64,000 nt of DNA, taken from positions 326,411 to 390,410 of the forward strand of contig DLHT01000018.1 of NCBI GenBank assembly GCA_002483365.1. Reading direction: 5' to 3'. Made by a program: the position numbers and the translations under genes. Of the stretch, positions 36,286 through 45,802 are shown piece after piece. Within the stretch, counting starts at the first letter, position 1; each line of letters begins with the position of its first letter. This stretch comes from Cellvibrio sp. UBA7661. GTDB taxonomy: Bacteria; Pseudomonadota; Gammaproteobacteria; Pseudomonadales; Cellvibrionaceae. The notes under the pieces are model-generated. The model was given only the letters and a program-made list of their open reading frames with translations, was not told where the DNA came from and did no database searches.

Positions 36286-36458
36286 CTACACATAACTCCA
36301 AACCTGTTCTTTACGTTGCGTACCGGGCATTTCGGTCTATTTGATCGACACATTGGCCGGACACACTGATGGTGAACTGAGTATAGATAGGGTTTGGCAA
36401 CTCATCCGACTAATTTCAGTTTCACCGGTACTTTATCCTGCTTATCACGATTAATTGC

Positions 36459-38108
36459 TTAAGAAACCGCCGTTGCCGGATTTGTTTTGAGCAATGCGAC
36501 GGCTTTTGAGACAAGCTGATGGGCACGCGCCACATCCAAATGCTTGGGAATATCCTGTCCATCTGTGGTGTACACAATCGGTAAGCGATTTTGCATCACC
36601 ACACCCAAAGCCTCACCGATGCTGGCGGTCTCATCCAGTTTGGTCAGAATGCAACCCTGTAAACGGGCAGCGCCATAAGCATGTACAGACGCTTTCAGCA
36701 TTTGCGCCTGACTGTTGCATGACATCACCAAATAGGTTTTCACTTGCTGTTGTTCCGCAAGCGCCTGCAACTGGGCTTTCAGATGCGGATCACCGTGACG
36801 GAAACCCGCTGTATCAATCAATACCAATGAGCAATGGCGCAAACTGCGCAGCACGCTGTCGAGCGGATTGGTTTCATCGACAACACGCACCGGTACTCGC
36901 AAAATACGTGCGAGTGAACGCAGTTGGTCGTGGGCCGCGATACGGTATGTATCGGTGGTAATCAGGGCGACTTTGTCAGCACCGTGTTGCAGTACGTAAC
37001 GCGCCGCCAATTTACCAATCGTTGTCGTTTTACCTACACCAGTTGGGCCGACAAATGCGAACACGCCACCCTGATCGACAATATCGCTGCCATTGACAGG
37101 CAGTTGATGCGCCAGGTTCGCCAATGCATCTGGCCAAGCCTCGCCCAACGTTTTGGTTTTGGTACACGCCGTGATGACGTTTGCAATCACGTCCTGAGGC
37201 AGATTCAATCGCTCCAGGCGGCGCGCCACACTGGCAAGAATGGGCGAGTTAGATACAGGTGATTGTTGGCCACTCAAGCGATCCAACTGCTGTTCAAGCA
37301 AGAAGCGCATGTCGGCAATTTCTGCCTGCAACTCGGAAAGCTGGGCCGCTTGCTCAGTAGATTCATGGGTAACAGAGTTCTGGGCTACAGCTTCCTGATG
37401 AGCAACAGGTTCGGCTTTTTTCTCCTGTTTCAATTGCTCAATAAAACTGTCTTTGGAATAGGATTCTTTGATGCGCGCCTCTTTCATCAACGCATCGCGA
37501 AAAGACAAGGATTCCGGGCTCAGATGTGAGCCACTTTTCGATGCAGGTTCTTGTGTTGATACTGAAGCTGGCGTTGTTACAGGCGCCGGTGCAGGAACTG
37601 GATCAACCAAAGGATAACGCTCCGCCGCACTGGTACCCACACGCGGTTTTTGCTCAGGCATAACGGCATTGCGGGGAATACCTGCATTCACAACGGTATT
37701 TTTGCCAACTAAAAATTCTTTTGCAGACTCTTCTGCTTTTTTGGCGGCAATCATGCGCTGGTGTGCTTTTTCAATATCATCCACCAACTGTGCACCGGTT
37801 TTTCCAGCATTAGGGTGATCGGCTACTTTACTGATTACCGGTGCTGTTTTGCGCGGTTGTGGATTACCCAGCACTCGCGGAGAAATATCGCCATCACTCA
37901 AGAGAGGAGCGCTGGGCGAGAAGGTCGCGTCGGCAAAAGGACGATTCTGGAGCTGCTGGAGTTCGTAATCGGAACCCATGGTGGTCAGCAACTCAACCCC
38001 CTCGGGGATGCGGTTACTGGAGAGAATAATGGCGTCTGGCCCCAGCTCCTGGCGAACCATTTCCAACGCACGACGCATATCAGCCGCTACAAAACGTTTG
38101 ACTTGCAT
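36459..38108 (-). CDS. flhF: Flagellar biosynthesis GTPase FlhF
   Basis: FlhF is an SRP-type GTPase that fixes the polar site of flagellar assembly. The protein has an N-terminal basic B domain (VKRFVAADMRRALEMVRQELG), a long variable linker, and an NG domain with FVGPTGVGKTTTIGKLAARY, TTDTYRIAAHDQLR, LIDTAG and LTKLDE. I choose the ATG at 38108, which has TAGGAG seven bases upstream (549 residues); a TTG two codons earlier is not needed. It lies 21 bp after flhA. Confidence 0.96.
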   Translation of the reverse strand: MQVKRFVAADMRRALEMVRQELGPDAIILSSNRIPEGVELLTTMGSDYELQQLQNRPFADATFSPSAPLLSDGDISPRVLGNPQPRKTAPVISKVADHPNAGKTGAQLVDDIEKAHQRMIAAKKAEESAKEFLVGKNTVVNAGIPRNAVMPEQKPRVGTSAAERYPLVDPVPAPAPVTTPASVSTQEPASKSGSHLSPESLSFRDALMKEARIKESYSKDSFIEQLKQEKKAEPVAHQEAVAQNSVTHESTEQAAQLSELQAEIADMRFLLEQQLDRLSGQQSPVSNSPILASVARRLERLNLPQDVIANVITACTKTKTLGEAWPDALANLAHQLPVNGSDIVDQGGVFAFVGPTGVGKTTTIGKLAARYVLQHGADKVALITTDTYRIAAHDQLRSLARILRVPVRVVDETNPLDSVLRSLRHCSLVLIDTAGFRHGDPHLKAQLQALAEQQQVKTYLVMSCNSQAQMLKASVHAYGAARLQGCILTKLDETASIGEALGVVMQNRLPIVYTTDGQDIPKHLDVARAHQLVSKAVALLKTNPATAVS

Positions 38109-38129
38109 ATTCAACTCCTAGCCCGGGGG

Positions 38130-40358
38130 CTATTTTCTGTCGGCACCGACATTGGCATCGATGCTGATCTGTTTGTTGTCCGGTACTTCGGTATAAGCCA
38201 GTACACGCATATCAGGCACACTGTGGCGAACAAAGCGCGACAACATTGACCTTAGGGGCGCAGCAACCAGCAATACCAGTGGCTTGCCTGTCAGTTCCTG
38301 TTTCTGCGCTGCTTCAATCAGCGACTGCTGTAACCGGTCTGCCAGGCCAGGCTCAATAAAGGCACTGTCATCAGCGCCAGCTTTTTGTGCCTGCTGGACA
38401 GTGTTCAGCAATAACTGTTCCAAACTCGGCTCAAGCGTAATAACAGGCAGGATTCGCTCGTTTCCTATGATGTTTTGGACAATTTGCCGGCACAGCGCCA
38501 CCCGCGCCAGTGCGGTTAAAGCGGCGGGATCTTGACTCTTTCCGGTGGTACCCGCCAAAGCTTCGGCAATAGAGCGGATGTCGCGGATAGGCACCCTTTC
38601 GCGCAGCAAGTTCTGCAACACCTTCAACAGCACATTGATTCCCATGGTATTGGGCACCAACTCTTCCACCAATTTGGGCGATGTCTTGGCCAGCATATCC
38701 AGCAATTTCTGGACGTCTTCATGGCCGAGCAATTCAAAAGTGTGCTGCTGCAAAATCTGGTTGAGATGGGTCGCAACAACCGTACTCGGATCCACCACGG
38801 TATAGCCAAGGGTTTGTGCCTGCTCGCGTTGGTTGGGCGTGATCCAGATAGCGTCCAGACCAAAGGCGGGATCTTTGGTTTTGATGCCATCGAGCGAACC
38901 AAATACCTGGCCAGGATTAATGGCCAATTCGCGATCCGGATACACATCGGCCTCTGCCATGGAAACCCCCATCAGACTGATGCGATAACCGGTAGGATTC
39001 AGATCGAGATTGTCACGGATATGGACAGACGGGATTAAAAAGCCCATCTCTTGCGATAGCTTTTTACGTACCCCTTTGATGCGCCCAAGCAACTCCCCAC
39101 CCTGATTTTTATCGACCATGGGAATCAAGCGATAACCAACCTCCAACCCAATCACATCGACCGGCTGAACATCATCCCAACCCAACTCAGGGGATTCAGG
39201 CATGCCTGGTGGTAATGCGGGCGCATTGCGCTGTGGAGCGATACTCGCACCACCACCAGCACCTGCAGAGGACGGTGCTGCATCGCCAGCGACACGGCTG
39301 CCAGAAGGGATAAAATTATTCTCCTCCACTACTGCAGGTTGGTGTTTACGCCAGTGAATGTAGTACGCAATACCCGCACACAGCAGCCCCAAACTCAGGA
39401 ATGCCATATGTGGCATTCCTGGAACAAGCCCCATGATCACCAGCATAAGTGCAGATACCGCAAGTGCTTTGGGCGATGTAAACATTTGCCCGATCACTTG
39501 CTTGCCCATGTCTTCAGAGCTGTTCACACGGGTCACCAGAATTGCGGAGGCTACCGATAACAACAAGCCGGGAATTTGCGCGACCAAACCATCACCGATA
39601 GTGAGGATGGTGTACTTTTCAAACGCATCGGCAAATTCCAGATCATGTTGAACCATCCCAATCGCCAAACCGCCAAAAATATTGATGACCATAATCATGA
39701 TGCCCGCAACGGCATCACCGCGAACAAACTTGCTCGCACCGTCCATCGCGCCGTAAAAGTCAGCTTCTGCAGCCACTTCCTGACGGCGGGTACGCGCCTG
39801 ATCCTGATCAATCAACCCGGCGTTCAAGTCGGCATCAATCGCCATTTGCTTACCGGGCATGGCATCCAAGGTAAACCGCGCGCTTACTTCGGAAATACGG
39901 CCAGCACCTTTGGTAACCACCACAAAGTTGATGATCATCAGAATAATGAACACCACAATACCAACCGCCAAATTACCGCCGATCACTACGTGACCAAATG
40001 CTTCGATAACTTTACCCGCTGCATCACCCCCTTGATGACCTTCCAATAACACAACGCGGGTGGATGCTACGTTCAATCCTAAACGCAGCAAGGTGGCGAT
40101 CAACAAAATGGTTGGGAAGGCAGCAAAATCCAGCGGGCGCATGGCATAAACGGATACCAGCAACACTACCAGCGCTAACGCAATATTGAATGTGAAGAAG
40201 ACATCCAGCAGCAGTGGCGGCATAGGCAATATGATCATTGCCAGCAGCATCAATAACAAAACCGGAATACCCAGATTGCCCTGCCCTATAGAACGCAAGG
40301 AGCCCAGCGCCGCTTTGCCGTTAAAGTTATTGAGTTGGTTGAACGTGGGTAATGCCAT
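38130..40358 (-). CDS. flhA: Flagellar export gate protein FlhA
   Basis: FlhA is the large gate subunit of the flagellar type III export apparatus. The 742-residue protein has eight membrane helices in the first 330 residues, the FHIPEP signature equivalents (LRLGLNVASTRVVLL, TKGAGRISEVSARFTLDAMPGKQMAIDADLNAGLI) and a cytoplasmic domain that builds the nonamer ring. A sigma-54-like promoter sits 43 bp upstream. It leads the flhA-flhF-fleN-fliA operon. Confidence 0.98.
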   Translation of the reverse strand: MALPTFNQLNNFNGKAALGSLRSIGQGNLGIPVLLLMLLAMIILPMPPLLLDVFFTFNIALALVVLLVSVYAMRPLDFAAFPTILLIATLLRLGLNVASTRVVLLEGHQGGDAAGKVIEAFGHVVIGGNLAVGIVVFIILMIINFVVVTKGAGRISEVSARFTLDAMPGKQMAIDADLNAGLIDQDQARTRRQEVAAEADFYGAMDGASKFVRGDAVAGIMIMVINIFGGLAIGMVQHDLEFADAFEKYTILTIGDGLVAQIPGLLLSVASAILVTRVNSSEDMGKQVIGQMFTSPKALAVSALMLVIMGLVPGMPHMAFLSLGLLCAGIAYYIHWRKHQPAVVEENNFIPSGSRVAGDAAPSSAGAGGGASIAPQRNAPALPPGMPESPELGWDDVQPVDVIGLEVGYRLIPMVDKNQGGELLGRIKGVRKKLSQEMGFLIPSVHIRDNLDLNPTGYRISLMGVSMAEADVYPDRELAINPGQVFGSLDGIKTKDPAFGLDAIWITPNQREQAQTLGYTVVDPSTVVATHLNQILQQHTFELLGHEDVQKLLDMLAKTSPKLVEELVPNTMGINVLLKVLQNLLRERVPIRDIRSIAEALAGTTGKSQDPAALTALARVALCRQIVQNIIGNERILPVITLEPSLEQLLLNTVQQAQKAGADDSAFIEPGLADRLQQSLIEAAQKQELTGKPLVLLVAAPLRSMLSRFVRHSVPDMRVLAYTEVPDNKQISIDANVGADRK

Positions 40359-40400
40359 AAGTACGGATTCTTGACGGTTGGGTCATTTTTCCGTGATATC

Positions 40401-40415
40401 GCAAGAAGCGTACCT
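40401..40415 (-). promoter_or_regulatory. Candidate sigma-54 promoter of flhA
   Basis: On the minus strand AGGTAC-GCTTC-TTGC matches TGGCAC-N5-TTGC except for two bases in the -24 element, with GG and GC at the right spacing. It would give a leader of about 30 nt for flhA, whose Pseudomonas homologue is RpoN-dependent. Confidence 0.55.
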
Positions 40416-40467
40416 ATTTATCAGCAAACAATTTATTAACAGATAAATTGTCAATTTCACGAACAGA

Positions 40468-41622
40468 TTAGGTGCGCTTACCTGAAGCATCGTATTGCAT
40501 ATCGCGCGGTACAGAAATGTTGCGGGGGTACATAGGTTTGTCGCCCTTACCTTTGCGGTAATTGCGCAATTGGAAAACGTAAGCCAATACTTGCGCTACA
40601 GCAAGATACAAACTGGATGGAATTTCTTCATCCACTTCGGTGGTATAAAAAATAGCGCGCGCAAGCACAGGGGATTGGATAATTTCAATTTTGTGTAAAT
40701 TGGCGATTTCCCGAATTTTTAATGCAGTGTGATCGCCGCCTTTAGCGATCATGATCGGCGTATCCATTGTTTCCGGATCGTATCTCAGCGCAACCGAAAA
40801 GTGTTCCGGGTTGGTAATAACAACATCTGCCTGAGGCACGTTGGACATCATCCGCCGTTGCGCCATTTCGCGTTGCAATTGACGAATGCGCCCTTTTACT
40901 TCCGGTTTACCATCGGTGTCTTTGGCTTCATCTTTTTGGTCTTGCCGCGACATTTTTAATTTTTTGTTGTATTGATAAATTTGCAAAGGCACATCAATCG
41001 CTGCAATCAAAATGGTGGTTGCCGATAACGCGATAGTGGCAAAAATAGAAATTTCGAGCGAATGGATAATGGCATTACCAATGCTTTCATCGACCAAGCG
41101 AAACATATCCTGCGCATAAAATTTTAACAGCCAGACGGTTGCCCCCAGAATGATCAATACTTTTCCCAAGGCTTTTAACAATTCAATTAACGAATTCATT
41201 GAAAACATGCGTTTGATCCCGGCAATAGGATCCATACGGCTTAACTTCGGCTCCATTGCTTTGGAACTCATGTTCCAACCACCTAATGCAATGGGTCCGA
41301 CTATTGAAGCGATCAATAAAATAACCATAAGCGGGGCAATGCTGATAAGCCCATCATAAATAGCGCTGACAAAATGGGCGATCATTGCATTGGGGTCATA
41401 GATATGGGCGCGGCTGATCGTAAAATTATCGCGCGTCAGGCCAATCATTTTTTGGCCCATAAATTCTGCAAAAAAATAAATACCGACTACCGCCAACATG
41501 AGTACGGCAGTTGTTGTCAAATCGCGGGATCGGGGAACCTGGCCTTCTTCGCGCGCTTTTTCAATCTTTCGCGCACTGGCCTCTTCCGTTTTTTCCTGGC
41601 TGCTGTCGTCTTCTTCAGCCAT
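40468..41622 (-). CDS. flhB: Flagellar export switch protein FlhB
   Basis: FlhB switches export from rod/hook to filament substrates after self-cleavage. The 384-residue protein has a basic N-terminus, four membrane helices and a cytoplasmic domain. The autocleavage site is NPEH (residues 271-274) in place of the common NPTH; the essential Asn-Pro is kept. It closes the fliLMNOPQR-flhB run, 17 bp after fliR. Length is similar to other FlhB proteins. Confidence 0.96.
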   Translation of the reverse strand: MAEEDDSSQEKTEEASARKIEKAREEGQVPRSRDLTTTAVLMLAVVGIYFFAEFMGQKMIGLTRDNFTISRAHIYDPNAMIAHFVSAIYDGLISIAPLMVILLIASIVGPIALGGWNMSSKAMEPKLSRMDPIAGIKRMFSMNSLIELLKALGKVLIILGATVWLLKFYAQDMFRLVDESIGNAIIHSLEISIFATIALSATTILIAAIDVPLQIYQYNKKLKMSRQDQKDEAKDTDGKPEVKGRIRQLQREMAQRRMMSNVPQADVVITNPEHFSVALRYDPETMDTPIMIAKGGDHTALKIREIANLHKIEIIQSPVLARAIFYTTEVDEEIPSSLYLAVAQVLAYVFQLRNYRKGKGDKPMYPRNISVPRDMQYDASGKRT

Positions 41623-41639
41623 TTATCACTCCTGTTGCA

Positions 41640-42425
41640 TTAGGGTGTAAGAGCCAAAGTACGAACAACACCAATCCCCTCTTCCATAATTTGGAAATAC
41701 ACGGGCAGGAAATTAGCGAGCGTGAACCACATCAGAATAAAACCGAAAATCAAGGTAATGGGAAAACCCACCGTGAATACGTTCATTTGCGGTGCAGAGC
41801 GGCTCATTACGCCGAATGACATATTCACAATCATGAGCGAGGTAAAAAGCGGCAATGTAATTAGCAATGCGGCGCTAAACAGCCAGGAACCCAAATCGAC
41901 GATGGTCATAAAATGCCCCACATTCATTCCTTCGCCGCCGATGGGAAAGGTCGTAAAACTATCGATCAGTAATTGCAATACCACCAAGTGACCATTACTG
42001 GCCAAAAATAATAATGTGGACAGCAATAAATAAAACTGCGACAAAATAGTCACACTAACACCACTGGAAGGGTCGTTCATCGCCGCAAAACCCAAACCCA
42101 TTTTCATGGCAATAAATTGGCCCGCCAAAATAAATACATGCAACACCACTTGCATGGCAAAACCTAATGCAAGACCAATCAGTACTTCCTGAATGATCAT
42201 TGAAAATCCCTGTGCCGATAAAAACGAAACTGTTGGTGCAGGCGGCAACACGGGTGAAATCATGATGGCTGTAAACAGCATTAGAATCAGACGGACGCGC
42301 GCGGGAACTGTACGGGCACCGATCACGGGAACAGCAAAATAAAATGCACCTATACGCAATAACGGCCACAGATATTGGCCGATAAACTGCGCTAGCTGTT
42401 CTTCAGAAATGATCAGCTCTTGCAT
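41640..42425 (-). CDS. fliR: Flagellar export gate protein FliR
   Basis: A 261-residue membrane protein of the FliR/SpaR/YscT family, with six or so helices starting FIGQYLWPLLRIGAFYFAVPVIGART and including PSSGVSVTILSQFYLLLSTLLFL. FliR joins FliP and FliQ in the helical export pore. It lies 18 bp after fliQ and 17 bp before flhB, so it is in a tight operon. Confidence 0.96.
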   Translation of the reverse strand: MQELIISEEQLAQFIGQYLWPLLRIGAFYFAVPVIGARTVPARVRLILMLFTAIMISPVLPPAPTVSFLSAQGFSMIIQEVLIGLALGFAMQVVLHVFILAGQFIAMKMGLGFAAMNDPSSGVSVTILSQFYLLLSTLLFLASNGHLVVLQLLIDSFTTFPIGGEGMNVGHFMTIVDLGSWLFSAALLITLPLFTSLMIVNMSFGVMSRSAPQMNVFTVGFPITLIFGFILMWFTLANFLPVYFQIMEEGIGVVRTLALTP

Positions 42426-42443
42426 AATCCGGACTCGTCTCCG

Positions 42444-42713
42444 CTAACCAATCAAACTCGGCACACTGGAATAAAGCCGGTTAAAAAGATCCATGAATTT
42501 GGTCAGCAACCAAGGGCCAGCAATCATCAAGCTGATGATGGTCACAATCAAACGCGGAAGAAAACTTAACGTTTGCTCGTTAATTTGGGTGGCCGCCTGA
42601 AACATACTGACCACCAACCCTACAATCAGACCCGGGCCGATAATGACCAACAACATTAAAATAGTGAGATAAAACGCATCTGCAAATAAATCCATCACGA
42701 CTTCGGGTGTCAT
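42444..42713 (-). CDS. fliQ: Flagellar export gate protein FliQ
   Basis: A two-helix membrane protein of exactly 89 residues, the standard FliQ length, starting MTPEVVMDLFADAFYLT. The ATG at 42713 has GGAGG seven bases upstream; a start 12 codons earlier would overlap the end of fliP. GPGLIVGLVVSMFQAATQINEQTLSFLPR is the conserved core. It builds the FliPQR pore. Confidence 0.96.
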   Translation of the reverse strand: MTPEVVMDLFADAFYLTILMLLVIIGPGLIVGLVVSMFQAATQINEQTLSFLPRLIVTIISLMIAGPWLLTKFMDLFNRLYSSVPSLIG

Positions 42714-42726
42714 ATACAAACCTCCG

Positions 42727-43599
42727 TCATATGCCATAACTGGCAGCAAGTGTACCTACAATCATCGCCCACCCATCTACCAGTACAAACAACATAATTT
42801 TAAAGGGAAGCGAAATAATCAATGGCGACAACATCATCATACCCATCGCCATAAGCACGCTGGATACAACAATATCAATCACCAAAAACGGAATAAAAAT
42901 AATGAAGCCAATTTGGAACGCTGTTTTTAATTCACTGATGATGAACGCAGGCACCAGAATGCTAAACGGCGTTTCTTCCGGTGTCGCGATAGGTGGATGC
43001 TTGGCAATTCCCACAAATAATGCGATATCCGATTCGCGTGTTTGCGCCATCATAAAGGCATGAAACGGTGCAGCGGTTTTTGCCAAAGCCTCTTGCGCAC
43101 CGATCTGTTGATTAATGTAGGGCTGCAACGCATCCTGATTCACTTTATTCAACACCGGCTGCATGATGAACAAAGTCAAAAATAGCGCAAGGCCAATCAA
43201 GATCTGGTTAGAAGGCGACTGCTGCAAACCCAATGCCTGACGCAAAATAGAAAACACAATAATGATGCGGGTAAAGGATGTCATCATCATCAGGATGGCG
43301 GGCAAAAATGTCAGTGCCGTCATGATCGCCAGGATCTGTAACGTCACAGTGTATTCCTGGGTTCCGTCCGGATTAGTTTTTACGGTTAACGCGGGCAACC
43401 CGGGAATGGCGGGTAAACTTCCCATATTGGTGGGTGTGGTCTGGGTCAGTGGCAAACTATTCACGTTCGGGTCAGCAACAATAGGTTGTGCTGTCTGTGC
43501 ATTTACAACATCACTGCCAAACACCAGTAGACATACACACATGATTGCCAGAAAAACACCGCTGAAACTGCGCATTGTTTGGGCTGAAATACGTGGCAT
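42727..43599 (-). CDS. fliP: Flagellar export gate protein FliP
   Basis: FliP forms the pentamer core of the export gate. The 290-residue precursor has a signal-peptide-like first helix (about residues 10-35, ending VNAQTA), a periplasmic spacer, and then the conserved helices TALTFLPAILMMMTSFTRIIIVFSILRQALG, QTRESDIALFV and FKIMLFVLVDGWAMIVGTLAASY. It lies eight bases after fliO and 13 before fliQ. Confidence 0.97.
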   Translation of the reverse strand: MPRISAQTMRSFSGVFLAIMCVCLLVFGSDVVNAQTAQPIVADPNVNSLPLTQTTPTNMGSLPAIPGLPALTVKTNPDGTQEYTVTLQILAIMTALTFLPAILMMMTSFTRIIIVFSILRQALGLQQSPSNQILIGLALFLTLFIMQPVLNKVNQDALQPYINQQIGAQEALAKTAAPFHAFMMAQTRESDIALFVGIAKHPPIATPEETPFSILVPAFIISELKTAFQIGFIIFIPFLVIDIVVSSVLMAMGMMMLSPLIISLPFKIMLFVLVDGWAMIVGTLAASYGI

Positions 43600-43607
43600 G
43601 TTAATTC

Positions 43608-44306
43608 CTACGCAGCGGGATTATTGTTGTTGATAGATTGGGAACCCGAATGTGGGTTAGCCGCATTTTTTTTGGGTTGCAACAACGACATTAATGTTTT
43701 ACTGAAGTCCGATGATGCAGTGTTTGTATTATTGAGCACGACAGGCTCAGTAAACACATGCAAAGTATTGATATGGGTTGGTGTGATGCCCAGCAATAAC
43801 TGCTGACCTGCTGCGTCAATCAATACGATTCTCTCACGTGTTCCCAGCGGCATTGATGAAAGCACTTTTAATTGGCCATTACCTGCGAATGAACCTGCGC
43901 CAAAACGTTTCACAAAAAATGAAAGCGCAAAAATCAAACCAACAATCAACAACAAACCCAGTGTCACGTTAAGCAAATGCCCTCCACTACCTACACCCGG
44001 CGCACCTGTGATTGCCGTTGGCGATGCCGCTGATTTTTCATAAAAAGGGGTAACTGCAGCTGCGCTTGTATTTTGTTGGGTATTTTGTTGTGTGTTGTGT
44101 TGCATCGCTGTTGATGCGACTGGTTCTGCCGTTGATGATGGCGATGGTGCATCTATTGACGTTGTCTGGGCTGCTTGCTGTGATACCGATGAGTCATCTG
44201 CATAACACGGAGCAGCGATAATGCAGATGAACAATAGCGCTGCCAGCTTCCATTTTTTTATCAGGTTTTTTGGTTCAGTGCGCAATGCAGCAGGCGAAAC
44301 AGACAT
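43608..44306 (-). CDS. fliO: Flagellar biosynthesis protein FliO
   Basis: FliO helps assemble the FliP ring. The chain of about 232 residues is long for the family because of an N-terminal secretion-like helix and a Ser/Thr/Gln-rich periplasmic stretch including three QNT-type repeats (NTQQNTQQNT), followed by the membrane helix (LLNVTLGLLLIVGLIFALSFFVKRF) and the cytoplasmic FliO domain (LKVLSSMPLGTRERIVLIDAAGQQLLLGI). ATG at 44306 is preferred to an in-frame TTG at 44318. It follows fliN directly. Confidence 0.9.
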   Translation of the reverse strand: MSVSPAALRTEPKNLIKKWKLAALLFICIIAAPCYADDSSVSQQAAQTTSIDAPSPSSTAEPVASTAMQHNTQQNTQQNTSAAAVTPFYEKSAASPTAITGAPGVGSGGHLLNVTLGLLLIVGLIFALSFFVKRFGAGSFAGNGQLKVLSSMPLGTRERIVLIDAAGQQLLLGITPTHINTLHVFTEPVVLNNTNTASSDFSKTLMSLLQPKKNAANPHSGSQSINNNNPAA

Positions 44307-44321
44307 AGCGATTACCAATCC

Positions 44322-44726
44322 TTAACGTAACTTTTTAATACGTTCAGCAGGACTGATTACATCTGTCATACGGATACCGAATTTTTCATTGACCACCACC
44401 ACTTCACCGTGTGCAATCAGGGTTCCATTCACCAATACATCCAATGGCTCACCCGCCAAACGATCAAGCTCAATAACCGAGCCTTGGTTTAACTGCAGCA
44501 AGTTACGGATAGTGATTGAAGTGCGACCAACTTCCATGGAAATGGACACAGGAATATCAAGAATTACATCCAGATCGGGGCTACCTGTCGGGCGTGACGA
44601 TATTTCATCTTTCAGCTCATCAAATGACACGGTATTCGCGATGGCCTCATCAGCATCAGCTTGTTCCGCCATGGCGGCAGCCCAATCGTCCGCCATTGAA
44701 TCTTGATCAATATCATCACTTGCCAT
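44322..44726 (-). CDS. fliN: Flagellar motor switch protein FliN
   Basis: FliN is the lower C-ring subunit. The 134-residue protein has an acidic alanine-rich N-terminal region and the SpoA domain (LDVILDIPVSISMEVGRTSITIRNLLQLNQGSVIELDRLAGEPLDVLVNG and end EKFGIRMTDVI). The ATG at 44726 lies inside the end of fliM (11-base overlap) and has AAAGGTGG ahead of it, showing translational coupling. It binds FliH and docks export cargo. Confidence 0.96.
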   Translation of the reverse strand: MASDDIDQDSMADDWAAAMAEQADADEAIANTVSFDELKDEISSRPTGSPDLDVILDIPVSISMEVGRTSITIRNLLQLNQGSVIELDRLAGEPLDVLVNGTLIAHGEVVVVNEKFGIRMTDVISPAERIKKLR

Positions 44727-45792
44727 TTTTTCCACCTTTTATTTCATTCACACTTTCGTTGGTTTGTTCAGCGCCGTCATTAACCTTGGCATTGTTCGCG
44801 TCCACTTTTGTACCAGTAATATTGTAGGCACTGCTGCGATCAATAAATTCGCGGATTTTTAACGCGAGAAAACCATTACTTTGACCCAACTGGGTACGGA
44901 ACATAGGTACACCATTGGCAGTTAATACATGATAGTCAGGGAATTCTACTGGAATAATATCGCCCGCTTTCAATTCAACAATATCGCGCAAGGTAATATC
45001 GCGCCGTACGATATCGCACTCCAAATCCACACTGGCCGACAACACATCTTCACGCAGGGCTTTTTCCCAGCGCTCATCGTGTTCATCACTATCACTTTGT
45101 AAACCGGCATCCAATACTTCGCGGATGGGTTCAATCATTGAATAAGGAACGGTGATATGCATTTCGCCACCACCGCCATCCAATTCAATATGGAATGTGC
45201 TCACCACAACGACTTCGCTGGGGCTGACAATATTGGCAAGCGATGGGTTTACTTCTGAATGGACGTATTCAAAATTAATCGGGAATACCGCTTTCCAGGC
45301 TTCGGTTAAATCCACAAAGGCTTGATTCAATACCATTTGCACTACGCGCAATTCGGTGGGCGTAAATTCGCGGCCTTCAATTTTTGCATGACGGCCGTCG
45401 CCGCCAAAAAAGTTATCAACTAATTTAAAGACCAAACGCGCATCAAGAATAATTAATGCAGTTCCGCGCAACGGGCGAAACTTCACCATATTCAAACTGG
45501 TAGGAACATACAGGGTGTGGACATACTCACCGAATTTCTGGATCTGCACACCGCCAACCGATACATCGGCGGTGCGACGCAACAAATTAAACATACTGAT
45601 GCGGGTATAACGGGCAAAACGCTCATTGATCATTTCCAGCGTAGGCATGCGCCCACGCACAATACGATCCTGGCTGGTCAGGTCATAGGTTTTAACCGCC
45701 CCCGGCTCAGCGTCCGATTCGGTTTCTATGTCGCCGTCATCAACACCGTGTAAGAGCGCATCGATTTCGTCCTGCGAAAGTAAATCTTGCAC
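44716..45792 (-). CDS. fliM: Flagellar motor switch protein FliM
   Basis: FliM is the CheY-P receptor of the switch. The 358-residue protein starts with the CheY-binding peptide LLSQDEIDALLHGV, followed by the CheC-like middle domain (GGxG-type VSVGGVQIQKFGEYV, VDNFFGGDGRH) and the C-terminal SpoA domain (CDIVRRDITLRDIVELKAGDIIPVEFPDYHVLTANG). A 25-residue charged tail follows. It is ten bases after fliL. Confidence 0.97.
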   Translation of the reverse strand: MQDLLSQDEIDALLHGVDDGDIETESDAEPGAVKTYDLTSQDRIVRGRMPTLEMINERFARYTRISMFNLLRRTADVSVGGVQIQKFGEYVHTLYVPTSLNMVKFRPLRGTALIILDARLVFKLVDNFFGGDGRHAKIEGREFTPTELRVVQMVLNQAFVDLTEAWKAVFPINFEYVHSEVNPSLANIVSPSEVVVVSTFHIELDGGGGEMHITVPYSMIEPIREVLDAGLQSDSDEHDERWEKALREDVLSASVDLECDIVRRDITLRDIVELKAGDIIPVEFPDYHVLTANGVPMFRTQLGQSNGFLALKIREFIDRSSAYNITGTKVDANNAKVNDGAEQTNESVNEIKGGKNGK

Positions 45793-45802
45793 AGAAGTTT
45801 CC

